Source: Moniliella sp. 'wahieum' (lineage: Eukaryota > Basidiomycota > Moniliellomycetes > Moniliellales > Moniliellaceae). From it: DNA of 64,000 nucleotides. How positions within the stretch are numbered: the first letter of the stretch is position 1; every line of letters begins with the position of its first letter. Made by a program: the position numbers and the translations under genes. This document shows, in pieces, positions 46,087 through 58,404 of the stretch. The notes under the pieces are model-generated. The model had not been told where the DNA came from, did no database searches, and worked only from the letters and a program-made list of their open reading frames with translations. The stretch lies in the NCBI GenBank assembly GCA_003971905.1, contig RSEE01000044.1, forward strand, positions 470,827 to 534,826, given 5' to 3'.

Positions 46087-47502
46087 ATGAACGACCCCAC
46101 ACTGCCAACCGTCCCAATCTCCCCTGTGGCTGAAGCAAGTCAACCACGGTCCAGCGGGGGACGCCTCCGCCGCCGGATGTCGTCTCTTTTCCTGCGCAAA
46201 AGGACCACTTCATTTACTGCTCCAGCTCCCTCTCCTTCGGATACTTCCCCAGCATCAACATCGCTCACCAACGCATATTACCGCGCTCCACGATCGACCA
46301 AATCCAATCCTGCACTCTTTGCCGAATTCAACAAAGGCGCATCCACTTCTTTTCTGGAAGTCGAGCCCTTATGGGACGATGCAGGGCTACCTCCCACTTC
46401 TCTTACACCCGCATCTGCTACATCCATTACATCCAAAGGAACAAAAAGTAAGCAAGGACCGGTCAAAGCGACGGGCCTTCCTGTTCCGGCCAGCACCTCC
46501 GATGCCACCTCCAAAGCACCACCACATGCCAAACGCCTACCCGTCCTGCATAAGACCTCGTCAATGCCTCTTTTACAGCGCAGAAAGCCTCGTATGCTTA
46601 ACAGGATTGTTACTTCTGTCCCACCGCAGGAGATCACCACGCCTCCTATTCATTTTCCACCGCCTTTTCCAACCCCCACTTCATCTCCTAATGCGCCAGT
46701 GTACATGTCAGGGACTGGGTCTGATCTCAAAGATCCACTTCTCTCGCCTTACTCACTCGGCCCGTCAAGCATGGGTTCAGGCAATCCCTTTATTTCAACA
46801 GGGCCGACCCATATGCCACGCTCGACCCCCGTCGAGCCATCTCAGCAGGGCGGCGGGAAAGGAAAGCCTCTTAATCGACGCCAGTCTCTCCACAATTTGT
46901 TCTCAGCAGGACGATCTTTGTTAAACCCAGTACCTACCATCCCTGTACAACATGCCCTACCCCCACCTGCACCAGTATCCAAGCGTCCTAAACCGAAGCC
47001 AATCCTTCTCCAACCATTTACAAGGCTCAACGCGGACCAGAGCGGCCGTACTGCCCTTGCATCTATGCCCTCACCCAACATTCGTCACTTTCCTCGAACT
47101 CCCCCATCATTGTACCCTCCCGCGATGCCTCCGCCAACAGGTCCGCTCCCACCTCTTCCCACCCCCACATTGGCCGCTAAACCACTGTCGTTGGCAGGGA
47201 GGGTCGTCCCCAGTTACCAACCTTGGGCGGAAGACCTTCGCTGCCGGCAGCAATGCAAGTCGGACGGAGAGGGGCGCTCTAATAGCGCTGTCCGATGGGG
47301 CTTGATACGCTTGACTAGGACTAGCATTCAGATCTCAGATGCGTTGCATCATTTTCTACACAACGATGCTTACATCCTAATCCAGACCTCATCTCTGACT
47401 GCTATACAGAGACTGAAGCTGCAGAACGTTCTTATAGTTGAAGACAATTATAGTTGGAGCCGAGCTCCCCAAACGGACTGGATCCAACCCATCAGCCGTT
47501 AG
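46087..47502 (+). CDS. Long intrinsically disordered Pro/Ser/Thr-rich protein
   Basis: A continuous 471-codon frame without introns, unusual in a window where other genes break every few hundred bases. Composition is Ser/Pro/Thr-rich with basic clusters (SGGRLRRRMSSLFLRKR near the N-terminus; RRQSLHNLFSAGRSLLNP mid-way) and proline motifs (PPPTGPLPPLPTPT; RTPPSLYPPAMPPP) able to bind SH3 or profilin-type partners. There is no signal peptide, membrane segment or known domain. The last about 70 residues (WGLIRLTRTSIQISDALHHF) are more ordered and could be read-through past an intron or shift. The protein may begin upstream, since Ser/Arg-rich sequence continues to about 45920 in another frame. 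Function not assignable; a regulatory or cytoskeletal adaptor is conceivable. Confidence 0.6.
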   Translation: MNDPTLPTVPISPVAEASQPRSSGGRLRRRMSSLFLRKRTTSFTAPAPSPSDTSPASTSLTNAYYRAPRSTKSNPALFAEFNKGASTSFLEVEPLWDDAGLPPTSLTPASATSITSKGTKSKQGPVKATGLPVPASTSDATSKAPPHAKRLPVLHKTSSMPLLQRRKPRMLNRIVTSVPPQEITTPPIHFPPPFPTPTSSPNAPVYMSGTGSDLKDPLLSPYSLGPSSMGSGNPFISTGPTHMPRSTPVEPSQQGGGKGKPLNRRQSLHNLFSAGRSLLNPVPTIPVQHALPPPAPVSKRPKPKPILLQPFTRLNADQSGRTALASMPSPNIRHFPRTPPSLYPPAMPPPTGPLPPLPTPTLAAKPLSLAGRVVPSYQPWAEDLRCRQQCKSDGEGRSNSAVRWGLIRLTRTSIQISDALHHFLHNDAYILIQTSSLTAIQRLKLQNVLIVEDNYSWSRAPQTDWIQPISR

Positions 47503-49330
47503 TTGGTATAAAGGTTTGCGGCAAAGAGGTATCGGTTTGGTCACACAGTATTTGGCATGTGTGAGCAGTGAACGCAGTTGGCTGTGCCTTGTAGTTCGCC
47601 ATCCTGGTTAGGGTGTACGCGGACGGCAGGCTATGCGAGAAGAGGTAGACGTTAAGGTAATCCGGAAAGATGTGGGCAACTGCGGCGCCCACATACGTGC
47701 CGTTGCGCCCACATATAGTATCGAACAGGCAGAATTGACCCACGGTATCGGTGTAATGGCGATCGATGGTGGTGGTTGATCTCAACCGTTGACCCTTAAC
47801 TTTGAGGTCTACGCCTCGTCGCATAGCCGGAAGAGCCAAGGGTTGGAACAGAGGGATGGATGCACACGTACGAGACTTTGGGGGGTCAAAGAGGTGGGAA
47901 CAGGGTCAAAGGAGTAGGAGCCTTGAATTGGGTACACGCGGCCGAAGGTCCCAAACTGCCCTGGTCAAGCTGTTTGGAGGAGTCTCTGATTTTAGCCAGA
48001 GCAATTTCAGGTGTGTGGATCACGAGGTGTATACCCTCTCTGGGCGATTTCGAGCCCCGCGACTGCATGCACGGACGAGAGGGAGTGGAGCGAGTGGGCG
48101 GGCGGGTGCAGACCAACATCACTGATTTTCCGATCCCAACAGTTCGTTAGAACTGGGAACTGCAGAGGGGTGGACAAAGCTGAGGGGTCTAAGGGAGCCC
48201 CAGGTCAAGTAGATCTATGTGAAAGATCTGGGAGGGTGTAAGCGCATGGCGCTTGTGGGGCTGACAACCTGAAGCAGGGAAAATGGGATGAGCTCAATAT
48301 TCGATGACCTCACCACGAACCCCCACAGCACAACAGTGTGGGCTGCCGCTCACAGTTCCTCTCGATACATTATGCTGGCACTCACACATACATGACGCTT
48401 GAAGATGAACTGATGCTAGAGTATATGCCTCTGGAGCAGATTTGGGTGCGGGTCTCATGCTGAGCTCAAGTTGAGCTCTGAGATCTGAGATCTGAGGATG
48501 GAGAGCTCTGCGAAGTGGGAGATCGATGAGCGCGGAGGGAGGAGCTGGGAGGCATTCAATATTCATTGGGAGAGACAGGTGACCATAGTAAGTGACTGTA
48601 GACATCCGCAGAGACAAGGCGGTGTGATCCATGTGAAGGCTGCTGCGAACTGGTGGGGGCTGATGCGCCGATGGGTGGGGATCAGCGACTGGTACGGCGG
48701 CCACAGGGAGGATGGGGGCAACATGTCAGCCTGGGTCCCGGTCAATCCTCAGAGTCAACATTCAGCTGAATCCCAAGACGGTAAGCAATCCCCCCCGTCG
48801 TGCAGGGGAGCGCGACGAGGCGGCGCATGTCACAGGGTGAAGATAGACTCAAGCCGATGCCAAACACTGTGCCTTGCGTGGATCTGGTACAGGGCGAGCG
48901 TCGACGGGCGATCTGGAGGACGGGTGCTGGGCGCGAGCCCAGAAGGCAGACGAGGTGATTGGTTTCTGCCGTCGGTGGTTGCCGGTGCAAAAAAAGCTGA
49001 ACGATGGAAGTTGGCCGGATCGATCGATGAGCTTTGACCGGTGACTGCGGCCGTTGAGGGCACGGACCAGAGCGACTGGCGCGGTGCGGAGGGCGGCGCG
49101 GGCAGCGTGGGACAGGTGTGCTGCCCAAGCGTCTACTTTAACTCGCTGGTTGCGAACACGCCGCCGCTGGCACGGGGCAGTGCGGCATGGGCTGGCTGGA
49201 CCCAGCAGGGTGGCCCAAGCGCAGACTGCGTTTCGAGCCAGGAAGCCTGACTCATGGCTCGTTGACGCAACCGCTGGGCCAAATCTTCCAACACTGGCCG
49301 CGTGCTGCCTGGCTGGGGCGAGGCGACGCT
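47503..49330. other. Intergenic, no recognised gene
   Basis: Several open frames of 100-180 codons occur on both strands (47492-47839 minus; 48498-49037 plus and 48742-49128 minus overlapping each other), but they lack domain character and overlap in opposite senses. AGATCTGAGATCTGAGG lies at 48481-48497. The final part is the GPD1 upstream region. Confidence 0.45.
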
Positions 49331-49338
49331 TTTATAAA
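49331..49338 (+). promoter_or_regulatory. TATA element of GPD1
   Basis: TTTATAAA lies about 149 bp upstream of the GPD1 start at 49480 and is followed by a pyrimidine-rich leader (CTACCCTCCCGCTTCC and onward), a usual layout for strongly expressed fungal glycolytic-type genes. Confidence 0.6.
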
Positions 49339-49479
49339 TCCGCCTCGGCCTCACGGCTGAGCCTCAGCTGCCGCCTTCTTGCACCCTACCCTCCCGCTTC
49401 CCTACGCAATCCGGCCTCTCTACTTGCTCTACTCCCTCCTCGTCCCCCCGCCCTTCCACAAGTGCCGCCCGCCCTCGCC

Positions 49480-50602
49480 ATGTCAGTCCCTTCCAACAAG
49501 CAGTTCAAGGTCGCCATCATTGGCTCCGGCAACTGGTACGTCGTCACATCCCTCCCCCTGCCCCCGCCAACCTCAGGCGCCGCGATGCTGACTGGCACTC
49601 GGCGTGATTAGGGGCAGCGCCATTGCCAAGATCATTGGCGAAATGTCCGCAAGTTCCCTGATCTGTTCCAAGAGCGCGTCTGGATGTATGTGTACGAGGA
49701 GAAGATTGATGGCCGCACCTTGACTTCGATTATTAACGAAGATCACGAGAACGTCAAGTACCTTCCTGGTGTCAAGCTTCCGGACAATGTCTACGCTTGC
49801 CCTGATCCCGTCGAGACAGCCAAAGACGCCAACTTGCTCGTCTTTGTCACCCCTCACCAGTTCATTGACGGCATCTGCAAGAAGCTCAAGGGCCACATTG
49901 CCCCGCATGCCCACGCCATCTCCATGATCAAGGGTGTGGAGGTGGAAACCACTCACATCCGTGTCTTTGCCGATGTGATCGAGGAGTACCTTGGATGCAA
50001 GTGCTCGGCCCTTTCGGGCGCCAACATTGCTAACGAAGTGGCTCGTGGCAAGTTCTCCGAGACGACCATTGGCTACCGTGAAGGTCAGCGAGCCTGGGCA
50101 GCTCTTCCACAAACTGTTTGAGACGGCCAAGTTTCGCGTTGGTCTGGTCGAGGACGTGTACGGTGTTTCGCTCGGTGGCGCTCTAAAGAACGTGGTGGCG
50201 ATTGCTGCTGGTCTGGTCGATGGCCTCGGTTGGGGCGAGAACGCCAAGGCGGCCATTATGCGCATTGGCCTGATTGAGATGAAGAACTTTGCCCAGGAAT
50301 TCTTCCCTGTCAAGTCGGAGACATTTACGGAAACCTCGGCTGGTGTGGCTGATCTGATCACCACCTGCTACGGTGGCCGTAACCGTCGCGTTGCCGAGGC
50401 GTTCGTCAAGACTGGCAAGTCGTTTGACGAGCTTGAAGCTGAACTCCTCAATGGTCAGAAGCTCCAGGGCACTGTCACGGCCAAGGAGATTCATCTATTC
50501 CTTGCTGCTCGTGGGCGGACGCAGGACTACCCTCTGTTCACCGAGGTGTACGAGGTGGCTTACAATGGTCGTCCTGCCGAAACGTTGACGGAGACATTGT
50601 AG
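49480..50602 (+). CDS. GPD1: NAD+-dependent glycerol-3-phosphate dehydrogenase (cytosolic)
   Basis: The enzyme reduces dihydroxyacetone phosphate to glycerol-3-phosphate with NADH, supplying glycerol for osmoregulation, redox balance and lipid synthesis. The start [28 protein letters not shown] carries the Rossmann GxGxWG motif, split by an intron at 49536-49611 that interrupts the Trp codon. Then come [48 protein letters not shown], the substrate motif [20 protein letters not shown], and the catalytic-lysine segment [20 protein letters not shown]. The end is the [19 protein letters not shown] and [17 protein letters not shown] region with TAG 50600-50602. Length about 345 aa is normal. Only two frameshifts are seen (about 49645 and 50090). 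No peroxisomal targeting signal is evident at the N-terminus. Confidence 0.96.
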
Positions 50603-51493
50603 ACTACCTTTTCCAGATCGTTTGCATCAGCCTGCCAAAGCCGAAGGACCAGTAATAATTTCGGCCTCTCTGCTTCCCGCGTGTACTTATTACCCGTTCC
50701 TCCATCTGCACCGGCCCGATACGGGATCCCGGGAAATGCTACGCAACTCCATTTTGAACCCAACGTCCTGTCATTCAATCAATACGTCTCTTCCTATTAC
50801 CTTGGTTACAACGACGAGCCCGGCGAAGACAGTTTGACGTTTGATAGATCCCTCGGAGATACACAGTGATGGAAGTTTAACGTTGAACGTTAACGCCCCA
50901 CATGCGGTGCAGCCAAAATAGGCTTTTGGGTGGATTACCGTTACCTTTGCAAAGGCAGGAGGAAGACATGGAGTCATGAGGGTGGCAAAACGCGCTTTCT
51001 TGCTGGGCGCTGAGGCGCTGAGGTCCGGTAGGGCCTGCTTTGTGACTAGTGTCTGAAGTGGCTGTACGACAATCAGACCATTATGTGATCAAACCTCTGC
51101 TACTATGATCACGATCATTCCACGCCGGACAAACAATACAGGCTGTAAAGGACGAGTGCTGTGCTGTTCCGTCCGATTTGGCAACAGCCACAAGATCCGA
51201 TTTGCTGGCGATATCAAATGTCTACAAGCAAAACGCAGGAGCACGGTGGGCGCGCCCCTCCGGACAAAAGTACTTGGAGAAGTGGGCAGGGAATGAACGA
51301 ACGCTATAGCCAACTGCGTTCCGGCTTGCTGCCAGCAGTGCGTGGTCATGTAAGTTGGTCAACTTCGCATTGAACGCTGAAAAGCTTGAAGCTTGAGCCT
51401 GAAGCGCTGCAGCCTGAAGGAATTATTGATCAGACGGAAGCAGACCCTGAGAACTCGGCCTTGCGCAGCCGATTGACTGTGGACAATGAGCAG
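50603..51493. other. Convergent 3' intergenic region
   Basis: Between GPD1 (+) and the ABC_ATPase gene (-). A GATCACGATCATTCC-type word at about 51104-51118 and AAAAGCTTGAAGCTTGAGCC at 51379-51398 are further members of the palindromic word set. No gene seen. Confidence 0.5.
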
Positions 51494-53670
51494 TTAGCGT
51501 TCGGCACGTCGAGCTTCAAGCACATCAGTAACCCGGTACGTACGCATGGCTACAAGGTGCATGGGCTGGGGCATAACCAAAAACGGATCGGTTCGATTCT
51601 CCGCCAAGACGGCAACAGCGGGACGACGAGCATCGGATGGGCTAGCCACATCCGTTGTGACTGCATTCAAAGCATCGTACACGGCTGCCATGGGCATTTG
51701 CCCTGATGGATGACCAACATGAGGCAGCAGTTCCGCCAACGCACGTACTTGGCCCGGCAATCACACCCCCCACATCCGTCAAGTCAACAGTCGAGGTTCC
51801 ATGAAGTATGGAGGACGTCCCCTTGGGCTGGACCTTAGCGCCTCCCCAAGCCGAAGGCGTGGAGAGGGTACGACTCTTGGGCAGACGGAACGGCTGTTGC
51901 GGTTTGGTCCGCTCGGGCAAAGGAAGGGATTGAGCTTTGCTTGTCACATCATGAGGCTGGTAATCCAGCAACATCACCACCCGATCCGCTTCAGCGAGGA
52001 AGGCAGATGACGAGCCAGCGACAATGACAATTGCTGCCCCAGTTTGGGACGCTAGGGCATGGACATGCGCCACGAGCGGCGTGATGGTTTCCCTGGGCAC
52101 CAAGGTGGCCATCGTTCCGTCTCGCGAAAGCCAATTGGCAGCACAGGTGTCCTCGTCAACGAGCAGCAGAGGTGTGATCCCGCTCCTTTTCGCTGCGTCG
52201 AGGTGTATCCCCATGCCTCGAGGGACTCGACCAACGCAGCAGCGGACGAGGTGGAACCGCTGGCAGACGAAGTGGAAAGACAACTCGTGTCGTGCTTCCC
52301 TGGAAGATGGTTGAAGAAACTGGAAACGTCCAGTGCATGGAGAGGACGACCATCTTCTGAACGAACAAAGGCAGTATGAGTGAGCTGACCACCTGTTCTC
52401 TCCCATCGCCTGGAATATGGTTGTAACAGCCCGAGCTGAGTGCCCCCAGGAGCGTCGATTTTCCATGGAACCCGGGCCCAACAAGGACAGTAACTGTGCC
52501 CTGCTTAAAAGCGAGTCCTTTGATGTCTGCCTCGCCAGGTAAGGCGATGGATGTCGTCGCAACCTCTGGTGCGGTGAAATGGATCGCACCTTGTTCTGGG
52601 GTAGAGGGCGTGCATCATCTCCAGCCCTCCGAGCCAACAGGGAGCCATTGGCAATAAATGCTGCAAAGCCCTGGAGACGACAGTGTGACGAAGAAAGGCT
52701 TGGCGAACAGTTGAGACAATATGCGCTTTGGAGTGTTCTGCCTCGTGCGAAGATTGAGGGAGTAAAGATCGCCCAACCATCAAACACGGTAGTCAATAGC
52801 TTGGCTGCGTTGGTCCCCAAAATCGTCCTCCCCCTTGCCGGTAGGCTCACAGCCATGCGCACTACCACCACCGGCGGTCCAGCCTCGGTATCCTCAATGG
52901 TCACCACGCTGCGGGACACAATCTGCTGCAGAGGGGTGGCACGATTACAAAGCCACCAAATGGGGTAGTGATAGCCTTGTGCCTTTTGTTCACCCACGTC
53001 GACTTGTTTTGGATCTCGGTCGCCTCACACGCGTCGTACAAGCGCCGATGCAAGTAGTCCGCAAACGCTTCCCGCACAACACTGGACGAGACAAATCCAG
53101 ACGCGCCATACATCTCGGCTGCACTGCGCGTCCATGCTTCCAGCTGCCATCCTAGCTGCGCAGGCGACGCCAAGACTTCGATCGTGCCCGGCTGGGCATA
53201 CGGGTCGGACTGGATCCGGGCAAAACGCAATTGCAGCCTGGCCACCCCGGATGGGGCAGAAGCGGTAGAAACCGAATGCGTAAACACTTGTCAGATAGAG
53301 CCTTATAGGCAGGGTAAGATCGGCCCTCCAAGCGCTCAAGCATATCGAGCAGGTCGCCGGACGTCGCCCCCGTTGGCCGATCCAGCTTGCTAAGAACTTG
53401 GTTCGAGCGAGCCCCCCTGCACCCGGATAGCAACTCGGACGCAAGATCTCCCATCCCAAATTGAGACGATGTGAGCTCAGCAACGTCCGACATGGACACA
53501 TCCCGCGTACTGTGCCCTCCGTACCCGCCATGGCCACCGCGGCCTCCTCGACCACCGCGACCGCCCATACCGCCACGACCACCACGACCGCCACGACCGC
53601 CACGCGCGCCGCCATGCCCACCATGCGCCATCCCGCCGAGGGAATTGCCCCATCCGCCCGAGCTGGCCAT
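51494..53670 (-). CDS. Predicted ATPase of the ABC class (PF09818-type) with Gly/Arg-rich N-terminus
   Basis: The N-terminus MASSGGWGNSLGGMAHGGHG is followed by (GGR)n repeats to about 53520, an RGG-like low-complexity region. The folded part has FGMGDLASELLSGCRG, YPAYKAL, RIQSDPYAQPG, and a probable second region VVVVRMAVSLPARGRTILG. The ATPase core contains GLAFKQGTVTVLVGPGFHGK followed by STLLGALSSG (Walker A, with the GxxHGKST form of this family; about 52440-52505). Then come PLLLVDEDTCAANWLSRDGT, a Walker-B-like acidic segment, and IVIVAGSSSAFLAEADRVVM with LLDYQPHDVT. The C-terminus MPQPMHLVAMRTYRVTDVLE ends at 51494. These are hallmarks of the poorly characterised bacterial/fungal 'ABC class ATPase' family. 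Cellular role unknown. Several frameshifts, for example near 53295, 52920, 52680, 52380 and 51730. Confidence 0.82.
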
Positions 53671-53990
53671 CCTAACAAAGTCTTGGCCCGCTGCACGTAG
53701 AGTGGGCGTGCTTCGCATCGGTGGCTCTGCAGAAAAGGCCCCGGCCAGTTGGTTGAGTCGCCGCTGGTGGCAACGCCAACAGGAGAAGGAATATTGCGAT
53801 CGGCGTCATCCATCGCTCATCCATTTCATCGATTTGCTCGCTCAGCGGCTGAGTCAGGCCCAGTGACGTCACACGCCACTGGTTACTATCATTGGTCACA
53901 TGACCACATGACCGCTGACCAGGCTGACCCCTCAGGCCTGTTGGAGTGTGGTGGCATGTGGCACCACTTGGTGTGATGGCTGGATCGGCC

Positions 53991-54162
53991 ATGTCGCTGG
54001 CAAGCGGAACTGGCTATAGAGCTCCGCAACTCGCGCGCTCCGGATTGGTTACCGTCGCGCCCTCGTTCCCCTCCTTCCTCTTCTCCCTGTTGCATTGAAG
54101 GTTGGACTAGCGTCAGGAGCTTACAAAAGCTAAGCTCTGACTGTTCCCACCCTGCACAGTGC
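53991..54162 (+). repeat. Dispersed repeat family B, copy 2
   Basis: Counterpart of 44134-44325; shorter by about 20 bp, mainly from loss of a TATATAGCGGCAGGCGCC-like segment in the middle. It lies about 320 bp upstream of the ABC_ATPase start, within its promoter side. Similarity stops abruptly at both ends. Confidence 0.7.
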
Positions 54163-55157
54163 AATCGTCCTTAGCTTGGTAGCGTAGCTACTTCTCAGTT
54201 AACGGACAACCGCGGTTCTGGGCTCTCATTGGTGTGACCGATTCATCGCGCTCACCCATTGATCGCCTAGTCTAGTGCTTCGCCCTAGCCCCCAATCTTT
54301 CAAGGCCGCCTCATGCAGTTTGCCTCCAAATCGCAGCACCAGTTTCCCTCGTCACGCGTCAAGTTCCTACTACTTCTTAAGAGGGGCTCCTTGTCAAGAA
54401 GTGTCCAAGGCACGCTGAACTGGATGAAAACACATCACGCTGGTCTTAAGTGTGGCCGTACTCGCTTGAAGCTTGAAGGTTCAACTGAGCGTTCAGCAGA
54501 TCCACAGATCCAGAATTCGTGCCCACAGCCCGATAGGCACTGCGTTTCTTTGTCGATACGTCCTTGAAGCTCTGTAATGATAGGAATGCAGCAACAATAG
54601 CCTTTGTACAATAACTAGAGAAACAGTTACATATCTATCGCATCCAGTGCTTGGCAGCCTGGGCTGCAGAGGCCACGACGTACTACCGGGACAGTGCCAT
54701 GTTACAGGGGTTGGACGGACGGAGTACGGAGTACTGACCGCTGAACCCAGCACATTCGGCGGACTGATGTTTGATGGCTCAGAGTTCGCTTAGACTCGTG
54801 AGCTTGAACTCTCAAGTGTCAAACGTCAAGCTTCAAGCGCCAATCCGTGGATTTGAACGTTGAACTCGTTTCATGTATCCCTTTGAGCATGTGAAGATGC
54901 ACATCGTATAAGCATAACATGCACCCCCAGCCGCCCTCCTTTCTTCTTCTCGCTCGGCGTCCATAGGCCGCTAATCCGATCCACACCAACACGCATCCAC
55001 ACCACCTGTTTGCGCCCCAACCACGTGCTAGGGTGATCATCAGTCTAGTCCATGTTCGATGGCTCTGACGGGACGGAGGCACAGTGCAGTGGATCTGATG
55101 ATGCACCAGGGAGCATGCGCGTCATGCCGTGACCCCCCCCCCAGCGAGGAGTGAGGA
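54163..55157. other. Intergenic
   Basis: No gene recognised. GCTTGAAGCTTGAAGG at 54466-54481 and a CGTACTACCGGG/GGAGTACGGAGTACTG cluster at 54678-54737 are further palindromic-type words. A C run of about 10 at 55131-55141 lies near the 3' end of the RING gene. Confidence 0.5.
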
Positions 55158-57485
<2,328 letters not shown>

Positions 57486-57908
57486 GGCGGAGCGGCGGTG
57501 GCGCGAGGGAGGCGGCGGCGGCGGACGTGTGGGTGCTGGTGGCGCTGATGCACGGATGGGTGCGGTGGTGGCGCGGCGGCTGATAAACGCTTAGCCTGCC
57601 TGAATCAGCGCGCAGCCGCTCCGACCAGCAGCGCTGGCACACATCTCACATCACACACGTGGCATGCACACTGACGTCACATGTCACGTGCCCACATCAC
57701 ATGTCATCGAATCCTGCGTCTGAACGCTAGGGCTCCGCCTGAGGCTCAAGTAAACCTGGAATGTTCAATGGGCGGAATCGCATGCGTTCCGCCCGCTGGC
57801 TTCAGCCAGGCTGCTCGAGGGCTGGCGAGGGCAGTGGGTGCGGATGTGGGCGCCATCGCTTGCCCACATCGCTTAGCTACCTGCGCGCCACAGGCAGCAC
57901 TGGTGGCC

Positions 57909-58404
57909 CAGCAGCTCATCCGGTACGTGCGCTTCGTCTGCTCAGCAGCCTCGTTTGTTCCCCGCTGACCGCGCGTTGTTCTGCTCGACGCAGCTTCTTG
58001 ATGAAGCTCAACAATGAGACGGTCACCATCGAGCTCAAAAACGGCACGGTCGTCCATGGGACAGTTACTGGTGCGTGCCCCCTCTGCCGTGTTCTACGTT
58101 CTCTCCTAGCTCCTTCTCCTTCTCCTGACCCCTTCCCCATGCTACTTCTCAGGCGTCGATGTCAAGATGAACACCCATCTCAAGACAGTCAAGATGACCG
58201 TCAAAGGTCAGGAGCCCCAATCCCTCGACGCTCTCCATCCGCGGCAGTACGGTCCGGTACTGGATTCTTCCCGACTCGCTTCCGCTCGATATGCTCCTGG
58301 TCGATGACACGCCCAAGTCCAAGGCTCGCCGCCGCGATACTGCCAAGAAGGCCGATCGCGGTCGCGGAAGGGGTCGTGGCCGTGGCCGTGGGCGCGGGAG
58401 GTAA
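57909..58404 (+). CDS. SMD1: Small nuclear ribonucleoprotein SmD1
   Basis: SmD1 is one of seven Sm ring proteins around the U-rich site of spliceosomal snRNAs. The sequence (..[20 protein letters not shown], then [51 protein letters not shown]) is unmistakable, with Sm1 and Sm2 motifs. It ends in the basic (GR)n tail [11 protein letters not shown] at TAA 58402-58404. Introns: 57923-57993 and 58071-58152 (GTGCGT...CTCAG), both at phases that keep the Sm fold. The first exon should read MKLIR or similar, but here the two codons before CTC ATC CG are CAG CAG, so no ATG is visible at 57909-57911. One frameshift falls near 58240. Length about 115 aa is normal. Confidence 0.93.

Noticed and set aside
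48498-49128. Two overlapping 128-179 codon ORFs on opposite strands
   Set aside because: Neither has domain character, both are low in typical protein composition, and such overlap is expected by chance in GC-rich DNA.
51580-51610. ATCGGTTCGATTCTCC as a tRNA B box
   Set aside because: It is within the ABC_ATPase C-terminal coding region, and no cloverleaf is possible.
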